A stretch of DNA of 64,000 bases, taken from positions 124,001-188,000 of the forward strand of contig JAODTK010001776.1 of the NCBI GenBank assembly GCA_026419785.1, given 5' to 3'. Source of the DNA: Sclerodactyla briareus (taxonomy: Eukaryota > Echinodermata > Holothuroidea > Dendrochirotida > Sclerodactylidae). The translations under genes were made by a program, and so were the position numbers. The notes beneath the pieces were generated by a model, which searched no databases, was not told the DNA's origin, and was given only the letters and a program-made list of their open reading frames with translations. This document shows, piece after piece, positions 1 to 11,339 of this stretch. Numbering within the stretch: position 1 is the first letter of the stretch; the number at the start of each line of letters is the position of its first letter.

Positions 1-261
1 GCAATGGAAGTTGGAAAGAAATGTAAAAATATAGGAAGTTTGTTAGGAACGAGGAAGACATCAACAGGAAGAATTGGTATACCAAACAACGCTGTGCAAC
101 ACTCTATCAACATTTCAAGAGCAGCGGAAATAGTAAAAGCATCAAACTCCGGATTTTTGATGCCTTATACCGAGTATTTTTCTGTATAATTGCGAATGGG
201 GGTACAACGAAGAATCTTGATCACAAAATGGACATTTCCAAGAAGGACGAATCCGCAATGT

Positions 262-605
262 TGCTACAACACAGATGGACCAATAACCATGATACCAAAC
301 GACGAACTCTATGATGGACCAATCAAAATCCTTGGTCTTAGTAGTAGCATAGACGTTTGAGATTTTTGGTCACGTTCGCGAGACTCCAAGAAGAAGCTCC
401 AGCGAAGATCGCTCTAAGAGACGCATGAGGCATATACTAAGCCAGTTGGGAAGACCCTGTCACTTACTTGGCCTCGAGAAAAATCAAATCGCAATCGGAG
501 ACATCAACAGTAAACAGTTGAGGAAGCAAAAAACCTTGCCAAGATCGTGATACGTGGAGGAGCTGATCAATGAGCATGTCGGATAGACGAGACTCAACCT
601 ATACT
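262..605 (+). repeat. Dispersed repeat, copy A (unclassified)
   Basis: Shares diverged blocks in the same order with the segment at 2300-3605. Both contain 'gataccaaacgacgaac' followed by 'tatgatg', then an 'actcca..agaagctccagc'-like block, then 'gtgatacgt' and a 'tagacgag..ctcaacct' ending. Copy B is longer because a CpG-rich block lies inside it. No long open frame and no clear terminal repeats were seen, so the element class is unknown. The flanks at 1-261 and 606-2299 show nothing I recognise; the 61-codon ORF at 4-189 has no recognisable motif. Confidence 0.5.
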
Positions 606-2299
606 ATACACTTGAATGACTTTGGAGTAGCACCAAAACAAACAGGTTCTTCTTGTCAATAGACAACCTACATGTCAAATTTCGTAGGCAATTGTGTTGT
701 TCAGATATCGCCGCGTCCACAAGCTTGGGGTGTCACAGACACACAACCACACAAATACACATTCCGCACGCACGCGTGACCGGCATATATTCCTTGCCTC
801 CGGCAAGGTATAGAAAACGTGCGCACCACGTTTCTCTCCTCGCATTATTGGCATCAAGGAGAAAATGCCAGTCGGAAGACAACCGCTACCAGAATAGACA
901 GGTATACTGCCTTGAACCTGGATCTTAGATCGTAGGCATCGGACAAATTCCGACAAATGGACACTTGTTAGAAGCTGACAAAACAAGTCGACTGTGTGTC
1001 GATACCATTCCCATTTACCGGATCGTCAATGATCCAGTAAGACATTTCACCTGTTAACCACTGTTAGATTTGGCTGTCCGGTTTTGACGTGCATTTTTTT
1101 CCTCGGGTAGCCAGTAAAACCGCCCGCCTCCGGTCAAGAACGTCTGCTGTCAGCCCAAACTTTACTCCCTTCTTATGCCTCTAAACTAGTCTGCCTTGTA
1201 CTCTGGTACTACGGAAAGAATCGGGAGACCGGGAGTATTCAGGACAGATAGGGAGAAGATAAATGCAGAATGTCTATTCATGCGGTAGTGTTATTGCATG
1301 GCCGCTTCTTCGTTTAATCATTATCTCGTTTGATCTACTCAGAGAATAAGTACAACGACAACCTGGTTTAGCCAGGACAATTTGTTTGACCGAGATATCG
1401 AAAATTTCGACTAAAACTGGTAGTTAAGATATTTCGCCCCGTCGGGGGGGGCCCCACAAACTGACACGTGGATCTAAATGCATTGAGTGTACAACGGCTT
1501 GAAAAATGGTAGAATTTACACAACCACTACGTTACCTAGCACACATATCCCGTGTTGTGTAAGGAATTACAAAACCATTGTTGGGAGTAGTGTGAAAATA
1601 TAACACAAATTGTGCAGATTATAACAAGGATGTGAAATCCCCTACACAAAACTTGGGATAGGGGTGATAGTTAACAACATTTTTAAGCATGGATACGGCT
1701 GTAGTTGCAAAACAACTCTTACATCATATTTAATGGGCGCTGGTAGTCCATCTTCGTCCATGTAGTCTCACAGAGTTTTGTTGCAGGTAGATCCGAGTGA
1801 TGCAGATATGGAGCCACGATCCAAAAAATAATTCGGGCGAAGATACCGGAAACTGGTATTTCACCTCAATTAAGCCAGCGATGGGGTGGGGGGGGGGGAC
1901 CGTGGTGGTAGACAAACTGTGTGGCGACCATGTCGGCAGCTAAGATATTATAGATAGAAGCTGGCGACGCGTTTTCGGCATATATTTAGTAAAACCGATA
2001 ACTAAAACAACTGACAACCACGGGACAAGCATCTGAAAATTGCGAGCAGCTGGTAAAAAGGGACGAAGTCACCCGATCTTGGTGTCTGTCACCCAGACTT
2101 ACCAAAAAGAATACAAAAAGTTGTTAAGAAAATTCGGTTTGCTATATTATAGTAAATTATTATGTGGTTATATCGGAGAACAATATATTAGGGCCGATCT
2201 CTTTAAAAAATAAATAAATCATGTACCCGAAAAATTGCCTGAAAGCGTCGTTTAGCATGATGTTGAAACTATAGCTTTCTGTTCCAATTCAATCCCATG
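606..2299. other. Unassigned non-coding stretch
   Basis: No gene or repeat family recognised. The longest open frames are about 90-100 codons on opposite strands over the same bases (653-986), as expected by chance in a locally GC-richer patch. Short G runs occur at 1443-1451 and near 1888. Confidence 0.4.
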
Positions 2300-3605
2300 T
2301 GTTTCAACGTCAGAGGACCAGTGAAAATGGATACCAAACGACGAACGGTATGATGAAGCCAACCGAATCCCTTTCAGTGACGTTGCCCAAAACTCCAGGA
2401 GGACGCTCCAGCCGGAATAACCCGTCTAATGCTATGGTCCCAATCCAAAATTCGGGCTGCCTGCTCGGCGGCCCGAGCGGCGAGTTTTTTAGCCAAATTC
2501 GTCCAGGCATCGAGCGGAGTGCAGCCCGGGCACCGCACGTTTTTTAGGCAGTCGCTCGGTCGCCCGCTGAAGTTTTAATCGCGGAGTAAAATTCATCGGG
2601 CCTTCCACTTTTTCCCACTCGCCGTCCAACAATTACGGGCCCGATGACCGGGCGGTCGCCGTCCGGGCACCGACGTAAAATCGAGCAGTCACCGTCGATC
2701 GGTTACAAGGTAAAAACTCGGAAGTTGCCAGATCACAGCTGGCGAGGCAGTCGCCCGATCGTTCGTCCTGGTTCGCCTTCTCGATTTGCCTTGCCCCGGG
2801 CGCTGCCCGGCCATGGCTGGTTTATGAGAACATCCGGCCCCCCCGGAGGAAGGACTTAAGTCTCCGAGTTTTCTCTCCAGCTCACTCATGAGCTGTCGTA
2901 TTGGCCATAGATTGGTCTCCGTGCAATCCACGGCCCCACTCCCACCATCTTTTCTTCTTGCGCAGGAGTTTCACGCATGTCTTTCATATTCTCTGCCACC
3001 AGGGCCCCAGGCAATTTATGATGGTACGGGGCGCAATTCCACCCTCTCCCCGCAAGGCAAGGTGCTGGTTTATGGATCTCCCCGTCGTAGTATCGGCATT
3101 GTAGACCTCGTTGACTTCTTGGGACAGAGATACAAGCATTGTTGTTGATTAGGCTACCCCGTCGCCCGTGCTAACCGCCACCGTCGCCTACGGAACCCGC
3201 AGATGCCTGCTGATCACTGACAAGTGGCCGAGCGATTTCTTGAAAATCGGCCGTTGGCGGTCGGAGACCGCCAGGGAATCGTTTGGGGTCTCGGTCGTCA
3301 CTGCTCAGAGGGCCGCGCGAAGTCGAATCCCCCCGAATTCACTCACCCGTTTGGACCTAAGTCGCCAGCAACCGACAAGAGAAATCTCACAGGGCATATC
3401 GGTCGGGCATCGCTGGGGCTTCACAGCCGCTCAACGTTCGCAAAAGTTTGTTTGCGATTCTACATTTAGCGGGTTGCCCGATCAGGCTACAATCGTCGGT
3501 CGCGCTCTGATTAGTGACCGTGCATAAGTGAAGGCTTGCACCATAAAGTGACGGTGATACGTAGGCGGAGTTTCCCTGATCCATATCGTATAGACGAGCT
3601 CAACC
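2300..3605 (+). repeat. Dispersed repeat, copy B, with CpG-rich interior
   Basis: The ends match copy A at 262-605. The interior (about 2450-3530) is markedly richer in GC and CpG than the flanks and reuses phrases such as 'cagtcgcccg' and 'ggtcgcc' (near 2551, 2648, 2683 and 2746). Open frames up to 119 codons (3168-3527) occur on both strands but carry no domain I recognise. Either a CpG-rich insertion within an older repeat, or the full-length form of an element of which copy A is an internally deleted derivative. Confidence 0.45.
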
Positions 3606-4924
3606 TACTACTCTGGATAATATGTTGAAGTGTGTTGTAAAGTATTGCGTTTAAAGCATTCTCTAATCGTTCATGAGGTGTATCAAATAATACTAATAAT
3701 AAGAATCCAAAATTTAGTTAAGAATGGTTAAACGGTTGCAGAGATATCATCAGTCAAAACAAGCCCACGAATGTGATACACAAGTCCTACGATTGGTTTC
3801 ATGTTGAACAAAGAAAACAGGTTGCAGGTGTATAGGTTTGATGACAGTCCCAGCCTAGCCAACTACATAACAAGTGCACAGCAACCGTGCCGCACCAGGT
3901 GTTGGTTGAGACATGCCATTGTTTTCATTGGCTGTGGCACCTGCAAATTTGCAATGTGGGAACGTGTCAAGAGGATTTTGCTAGTTTTTCCTAATGTATT
4001 GCCCAAATTGTTCTCTTGGTCATTGTTTTTTGTATTCCATCTTACAGAATTCAATCAAATCTACAACTTGTCAAGATTTTTTTGCTGAAAATTAGGATGT
4101 CTAATGATTTAAAAACACTATTTTTTTGATATGCCCATTGCACATATCCTCGATTTCTTCTCGAGTGTCGATAGAGGAATCGTATTCTCTTTCCCTTGTG
4201 GTATGAGTTTATTGGCACTGTTGTTGGCACTATATGGACTGTTTTGGCAAGGATGGGCCTATTTTCCATCCACTTAGACATCGATTCTCACTCTCTCTCA
4301 ATAATAAATCTGAATTTTCCCAAAATATATACAATTCCACGACTTTTATTTCATTTTTATTTTGATGCTATACATATTTTCCAATTCATTTGCGAAACCA
4401 AAAGTGAAGATATGAAATTATGATGATCCTAGTGAACTAGCTCTATGAAGAAAAAAAAAAGACAGCGTGGAATGTCTCTTGCCTCTGGTCGCGTTGTTAG
4501 CGCAATGGCTCATCGTCGGTGTATGAACTGCATCTCCCGATTTATCAGGTCAACATTTCACACCAATAGAAGATACCTCAATGAAACCTGATTCTCCTAC
4601 TCACATAAACGTCAGCTTCTTTGGTTAAAGAACGTAAATATAACAATTACTATTTTAGTTACGTCTCCTTCACTGCACAAGGGCTTTCTGTGGTGTGATT
4701 CAGGTTTGTGTGTAACCATTTCCCGAAATGACTGATGTTTCGGTTCCCTCCGTGATTGAGCGCACAACAAGTATAGTGAGTGTATCATAAGTCGTCAGTA
4801 TCATGCGTCGGTCATTGCCCATACCTAAAATCATTATACCTCAAAGAAATTCACGATGACAGTTCGGTGGCCGACTGAGGTGTGGCCAGTATAGCCACTA
4901 CCACAACGAACCATAGTGTCCAAT
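3606..4924. other. Unassigned AT-rich stretch
   Basis: No gene, repeat family or RNA gene recognised. Open frames below 100 codons have no similarity I can name. Confidence 0.4.
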
Positions 4925-4928
4925 TTAG

Positions 4929-5567
4929 CACTAGGCCTACGGTGAGCCCGCACAAGTCAGTGTTAGGGAACACGACTGCTGAACTGCCCTGACATTTCTC
5001 GTTTGAAAATGAAAAATTGACGGCCAAGATTCACTGCCAGCTATTCAATTTAACTACCACAAGCGACTTTTCCCAGGCAAAGAAATTCTCAGTGCCGCCG
5101 AAACAGTAGCTTGTTTTTCGGCTACTTTCCGTGCAGAGCTTATTAGCCTGTAACCCCGCCTACAGTGTTCTGTCGGGCCCCGGTCCCAAAACTAACACCT
5201 GTTTTGTTAACGTCCAAGTACCGCCGGTGCTCCTTCGTTGAGCAGGCCGTCAACCCATGTGTTATCGTCCGACTTGGTACTGGGCTCGCGTACGAATGCA
5301 CAACGTTTTGTGAACGTCTAACACCCCTCTACAGCGAACAAGCTGTGCTACTCAGATTGTGGTGACAATTCGTGGAAATCAAACGTAAGTCAAGTTTGTA
5401 AGTTTTTTAAGTCGGATGTTCTAAATAAGGGTATTTTCTAGTAGAACTCGACTAGGGTTCGGCTGACTGAGTTGTCCATTTTCATTTTTCAAACGAGAAA
5501 TGTCAGGGCAGTTTCCGCATCGTGTTCCCTAACATTGAATTGTACGGTCTCACCGTAAGGCCTAGTG
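4929..5567. mobile_element. MITE with ~95-bp terminal inverted repeats
   Basis: The left end begins CACTAGGCCTACGGTGAG. The right end, read on the minus strand, begins CACTAGGCCTTACGGTGAG. The inverted match continues inward through 'GTTAGGGAACACGA' and 'CTGCCCTGACATTTCTCG' to about 5022 on the left and 5476 on the right, so each arm is about 95 bp. Total length is 639 bp with no transposase frame. Flanking bases are TTAG (4925-4928) and TTAA (5568-5571), which would fit a mutated TTAA target duplication of piggyBac type. A CACTA terminus is also typical of the CACTA (EnSpm) group, whose 3-bp target duplication is not evident here. A non-autonomous DNA transposon is clear; the superfamily is not settled. 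Confidence 0.85.
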
Positions 5568-5571
5568 TTAA

Positions 5572-6060
5572 CTTTGACCCTATGTTTATGTTGTGGCTAT
5601 GTGCCTATAAATAACACGTTCCATCCCATCAAATTGGTGGAATCTTCTCCCAGCCGATCTGAACGAGTCTGACAACCTGAAAGACTGCAATTTAACTTAG
5701 GAATCGTCCTGGAAGACTTGGCTGAGAAAGCCCCCCCTAAACCTCAGAACCTCTGCGGCCACTGCACATTTATATAGTGCACCAACCGCGTGTTTAGAAA
5801 GCTATCCCAGGCGATTTCATGCAGTATAATTTTCTGAAGGTTCTGAAGGATCATTCATGTTAAGTCTCCCGGGTGGACTGTTCCCGTCCACTGATCAGAG
5901 TCGCAACCTGCACAACTGTACATTTATTGAACGCAGCGGGTGAAAAGTTTCATACCAACTTGCAAAGTCAATGGATCAAGCCGATTAATTCTCATCTTTG
6001 TGAATTGTGGTGATTTGGATTTTTCTACCCCCAATCCTGGCCTCCACTGTATATCAATGA
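5572..6060. other. Unassigned spacer
   Basis: Nothing recognised between the MITE and the SINE. Confidence 0.4.
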
Positions 6061-6320
6061 TCACCAAGTGGCACAATTAGTGGAGTGTCAGCCTTCACAC
6101 CTGGGAGACATGAGTCCGAATCCTAGTTGGGTTCACCAAAAAATACCAAAACATTAAAAATGGTACCTTTTGCCTTCTCGCTGGGTGCCAAGCATAGTGG
6201 ATTGGAGCAGGACAAACAAGGGGTAGCTAGTCCTTGAACAGGCCTGTGTGTTACAGCCGCTACACTCCCCCTCCACATCACAGTCTTGCCCGTGGTGTAC
6301 TAAAACAATTGTACACAGTA
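6061..6320 (+). mobile_element. tRNA-derived SINE, family A, copy 1
   Basis: The tRNA-like head has an A-box-like segment (TGGCACAATTAGTGG, near 6068) and a B-box-like segment (GAGTCCGAATCCTAGTT, near 6111). The body contains 'aaaatggtacc', 'tctcgctggg', 'ggattggagc' and 'aggggta' blocks, which recur in the same order at 37247-37432. Sharing of head and body at two distant sites marks a SINE family. Ends are approximate and no target duplication was identified. Confidence 0.65.
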
Positions 6321-6499
6321 CATATAGTTCTTCAGTTCATTTAGTTCCACAAATAGCACATCATACATATTACAATATAGTGATTGTTTGTAGAGGAGGT
6401 CTATAAAGCAAAGCTTTTCCAGGTAGAACCCCCTATAATAATGCAATTAAGATGTAACCATCTAAAGAAACAATCCCCCTCCCCCTTATTACTAATTGA

Positions 6500-8810
6500 C
6501 TACAATACCCGCACGTTTATATCAAATACCATGGGTTCTCGCTACTTGTACCGATTGCATTTATGTGAATTTCCAGTTTCCAATTGGAATCAATACAGAG
6601 TCCAAGACATGTTACTGACTCATCCTGAGAAATATCTGTTCCATCAATGTAAATTTTCATGTTATGGTGTGCGGTACTGGGACCGGATGGAAAAAGACTC
6701 AAATGTGTTTTAACTCTATTCAATGACAGCCCTATTGGCCTTGAAACCATCTGACACTTTCTGACTTCCCTGGTTGATAATTCTGCCGTTTATGAAGGAT
6801 TATCCGATTTAAAAAGAATGCTAGTATCATCTGCAAAAAGGCAGAATTTCATTTTCTGATATAGTGGAGATCTTTATGTTATTAAAAATAAGAGTGGACC
6901 CAAGACCGAACCTTGCGGAACACCACAAGTAATTCCCTTGTAATGAGATGTACTGCCATTTAATATACAATTGCTTCCATCAGTGCAGGTAACTCATGAA
7001 TCCAATTGTAGGCTAAACCCCGGATACCCATAGTGATGAAGCTTCTCAATAACATTCAGGATTAACAGTGTTGAACGCTTTTGACAAATCCTAGGAATAA
7101 CCCACCGAATACTGCTTTAATTATTAAAACCTTGTAAGATATAGTCGGTCAAGTCAATGGCAGGCATATAGGTAGTATAATTCTTACAAAACCAAACTGA
7201 GATGTGGAAATTCTATCATGCTTATCCATGAAACGCATAAGACATTATAGAATAATTTCTCAGATTTTGAGAAGCTATGAAAATCGTATATCGTCTGTAT
7301 TCGATGGGGCAAATTAGTCTTACCCGATTTAAAAACGGAATGACTTTTGCATTTTTCGTTTCCCGTGACTATTCCAGAAACGACGATTAAAAATATGGCA
7401 AGTGGTGGAGCAAATGTGCTAAAGATGATTTACCGGGGTTTTAACATTGACACAGCCCAATGCGCTCCCACTGGAAGTGGTTGGACAGAGATTATTCATG
7501 ATTTCTATCATCTCCGCCGGGTTCGTGATAGAGAAACAAAAAGAACTTGGGATCTCGTTCTTAGGTAGAACCATCAGAAGTACGTGCCAGTCAGGTAATT
7601 TTTGCTGGCGAAGTTAACCACACTGCCCAGAATACCATTGAATATCAGCAATTGCAAAAGCGGAGTTCGGTATTGTCCCATTATTATATCAATCTATCGT
7701 CAGAATCACTGGGTTTTCTTGACCTAATTAGCGATTACTATTTGTCACACAGCTTTGCGGAATTCGTTTGCACTCATCAAATAAATTGTTGTAATATAGA
7801 TTCTTAGCATTCCTTATAAGTTGTAAGAATGTTCCGTTAAGTTGATAAACTACCCTTATTATGTGCTGTTGGACTTTTGATATACTTATGATAAAGTTTA
7901 TTTTGGTATTGATCGACCTAATGATAACCACGGTAATCCAGGATTACGTTTTGTGTAGTTCTGCGAGTAATAGCTGGAGAGGGAAATGATTATTAAATTC
8001 TGTAGAAATAACATCGACAAACGCTTTATAAGCACAGTTGACATCGGTAATATATATACAAGTCCCAATGATAGGTCGTTAATGTCTGTACGAAATTGTG
8101 TGTGTTTCTGCCTCATTCAACACCTTCTATATTGCGAGGGGTTTTCCTAAAAGGCTAAGCAGAAGAATCTGACCCAGAATACAGGTAAGTGATCACTAAC
8201 ATCAGTTACTACAATACCTTCAGCCAAATGGTGCTTGAAGTCCGTTACTAATATATTATCAATTTAACGTGGAAGCATCCGTCAGTTAACTAGTTGGGTC
8301 TTGAAATAAGGGGCAAGAACGAGCAAGAAAATGCATCCTAGAAAATTAGTTACAGATTATCAGTCCCATAATGAAGTGGTTCAGAGTATACACCCCACTA
8401 AACACCTCTTCCTCTCCCTCACTAGTACATCTAGGTTCATGCTAAAATCTTCAGCAAAATACTTGCAAATGACTTGGCTGGGCGGTATATAACACCCAAA
8501 TCTTAGATGTTTGGTATCAGTAAGTTCCAGACAAGACTTTCATATTATGTTTAATTCAATCTAGGTCCACGTCTGATTCAAAATGACCTCATGCGAATGT
8601 AGAAACCAACCCGCCCCCTCTTTTGATCGTCCCCGATGTTGTTGATGAAATTATAATTGGAAATAGAAACCATTTCCACAGGGTAATCTGTGAACCAGTT
8701 TCAGAATAGCAACAACATTGAACGCATTTAACATAATATAATCCTATGAACGTTTTGAATACTGTTAATGGTTTTTTTCCAAAGACTACGAGCATTAATG
8801 TGGGCTATTT
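6500..8810 (-). mobile_element. Decayed non-LTR retrotransposon (endonuclease-reverse transcriptase)
   Basis: Read on the minus strand, fragments in several frames line up in the order expected of an EN-RT polyprotein. Endonuclease: HINARSL near 8795; a GRSK-like, GFYIR-like block near 8620; a YRPPSQ-like block near 8500; the terminal SDHLPVFW near 8177-8196. Linker: RNAKNLYYNNLFDECK near 7768-7815. Reverse transcriptase: a VFKSGK..LP..YRPI-like start near 7340; KAFNTVN near 7060-7085; GVPQGSVLGPLLF near 6890-6930; FADDTSILF, the catalytic motif, near 6815-6838; and CLGLCIDSNWKLEIHIN near 6549-6600. No frame stays open through a domain, so it is inactive. The layout fits CR1/L2/Jockey-like elements; no RNase H was seen. 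The 3' end is not resolved. Confidence 0.88.
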
Positions 8811-10310
8811 CAAAATCCCATCGTATCTTCCTAGATTATTGCTTATTTACATATCATGTACGGTAATCGTATACGCCAGCATGATCGAATTTTATTAGCA
8901 TCGAGATGGTGTTATTTAACACACTTTCGTAAAACATACGTGGGTTTGCAAAATGTTGAGGTATGCCATCCTCTATATTGCCAGACAATTAACTAGTAAG
9001 AATAAAAACTAAGAGATGAAAAAAAAAAAAAAACTTACGTGCGGTGTGAGCACGAAAAGTGAACGCCTCGCGTGGAATATAATATATACCTTTAATATAT
9101 CCGATGGATCGAGACACCGTCCGATATTTCTGGTATTTTTCGCAGTAGGCCTACGTGCGTTCAAGAACCATATAGGTTATACAAAGACTTGCAGGTCTCG
9201 GTTGCCCATGATCTGCCTCTTGACCTCTGTGCCGTCCACTGCCTTTCACCAGGACGAAGATTCGCATCTACAGGACCACGAGGACATCACTTTTGCTGTG
9301 ATTCTGGCTTGTTATCAATAAGAGCACATACATTGCAGTGCAACTGTGGCATACCAACCAAACCATCATGTTTTAATTTCGATTTGTGCTCTTTTTTTCG
9401 ACAGAGAAAAATATTCCTAACCAGATTGATACGGAGCTTCGCATTTGAGAGTTTGGCTTACTAAGTTTCATGTAAATATTCCTTGTCTCGTGTTCGTAGG
9501 AGGCCCAGGACGCCAGCACTGCCTGGAACCTTGTACAGGCGTGTATAGGATAGGGAAATGAATAATATATGGAGTTGTGCAACTTCCCGGACTATTAGTG
9601 ACGCAGGGCTTCGTTTAATGACGCGGCGGCCAGCGCGAGCGCGCTCCCACCGCGCTCCTTCCTTTGTTTACCATGTCGGATTCACAGCGCTCCTAACAAA
9701 TATCTACGGTGGCATTGCTCTCCTTGTATCCCACGGGAGAGCAACGGGCCGCGCCCCCACAAACCTGACGGTGCGTCAGGATGCCACGTACTGTAAAAAG
9801 TACATGCCAACATCGTATGAGTTTATTTGCTCTGAAACACGTGCAGCGCAGGCCCTCTAGAGCGGTATGTTACGCCTCACGTCTGAGCCACGTGTGGCAA
9901 AGTCACTACTACTGCAACACTACTTCCACATACCTGTACACAAGGCCCTTTCCATTGGCTCGATTTTAACTATAGTCGTCTGATCCTATCGACCGAGACG
10001 AATAGTTTTCTTTCCGGCCACCAGAACTTTTTAAGTTGGTTGCCCAGTACAACCTTTTCTGCTTCAAAATATTTTTTTTGATTCTGCTCCTCCATATATA
10101 CGTTTAATCTCCCACCAGATTGTCTTTTGATTTGACATTATTCACCAAATCAAATTCATTCTAAATTCGTCACTTTTTCACATCGTAACAATTTCTTTAC
10201 ATGATGAACGCTGGGGAGCTAGCGCTGAGCTGGCCGAATCGCTGCATGCCCATATCACAACCATATGCAGTGGAATTTTACTGGTCTGGTTTTTATCGAA
10301 TATACCGGTG
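8811..10310. other. Unassigned stretch with a CpG-rich patch
   Basis: No gene recognised. A run of 16 A lies at 9017-9032. At 9620-9780 the sequence becomes CpG-rich and contains an imperfect hairpin, TTGCTCTCC...GGGAGAGCAA (near 9716-9745). The 100-codon frame there (9558-9860) has no recognisable motif. Confidence 0.35.
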
Positions 10311-10317
10311 GCTGATA

Positions 10318-10790
10318 GGTTCCAGCCCCCGAGACCGAAGGTCCACGAGACCGACCCCGGCCCCGCTACCGATTAAAAGGTTCCACGAGACCGACGTCCT
10401 CGAGACCGAAATTGTAAAAGGGTCCACGAAACCGAACGGCCCACGAGACCGACATTGAAAAGGGTCCAACGAGTCGGAAGGCCTGCGAGACCGAAACTTA
10501 AAAGGTTCCACGAGACCGAAGTCCGCGAGACCGAAATTGAAAAAGGGTCCACGAGACCGAAGGCCGCGAGACCGCGAAATTGAAAAAGGTCCACGGACCG
10601 GGGTCCGCGAGACCGATTGAAAAGGGTCCCCGAGACCGAAGGTCCACGAGACCGAACTTAAAAAGGGTCCATAGACCGAATGTCGAGGACCGAAATTGGA
10701 AAAGGGTCCCCGAGACCGAAATTCCGCGAGACCGAAATTAAAAAGGTTCCACGAGACCGCAAGTGTTCGCGAGACCGAATATAAGATAAA
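10318..10790 (+). repeat. GAGACC minisatellite, forward orientation
   Basis: Irregular tandem array built from 'GGTCCACGAGACCGAA' alternating with a longer version carrying an 'ATTGAAAAAG'-like spacer, giving units of roughly 16 and 27 bp. GAGACC occurs more than twenty times. The same family, reverse-complemented, forms the array at 18005-18485. The array gives long open minus-strand frames (192 codons at 10293-10871) only because its short units lack stops; these are not genes. Confidence 0.85.
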
Positions 10791-11244
10791 TTGCTTAGGA
10801 CCGAGCGGGTGTCTATGAATAACATTAGCGGAGACCCTATAATGAGGAAATATCCGTCTCGGGCAATACACACGCGATAATTTTCGGGTGCCGCGTTTGC
10901 CTTACAAGTTCAAACTTACATTCGAGATTTCAGCCTGTCGAAGAATAATTGGGATAAAAAAAAAATTGCAACGATGTCCATAAATTAGATAGAGATGGGT
11001 GTTTTGTAATCCTCATCCGTGGGTTGGGGTCTGCGACTCAGGTGCATGTCAGGTAGGGGTGGTGTTGTCCGAAGTCCGGGCTATCACCTCACGTGAATGT
11101 TGCGTATCCCCCAGGGCGGGGGTTTTTTGCGCCCGCGGTCACTCGGTCCTATTCAACTACTCTGAATATAACATGCTAAACATGTCCCCCGTGCTATTTT
11201 GCTGCCCCTAAAATTCCACGGTGATCCTCGCAAAACTTAACAGT
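10791..11244. other. Unassigned spacer
   Basis: Nothing recognised; contains a short A run near 10957. Confidence 0.4.
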
Positions 11245-11249
11245 CCTAC

Positions 11250-11332
11250 CCTCATAATAATGATAATGATAATAATAATTTTATATAATAATAATAATAA
11301 TAACAAAATATAATACTAATAATTATCATTTT
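11250..11332. repeat. AAT/ATA microsatellite
   Basis: Interrupted ATA/AAT trinucleotide repeats, including 'ataataataataataataa', in an AT-rich patch. Confidence 0.85.
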
Positions 11333-11339
11333 CTCCGAA

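Noticed and set aside
10293-10871. 192-codon minus-strand frame
   Set aside because: Runs through the GAGACC minisatellite; the repeated S/R/F/G/L composition is a by-product of short units without stops.
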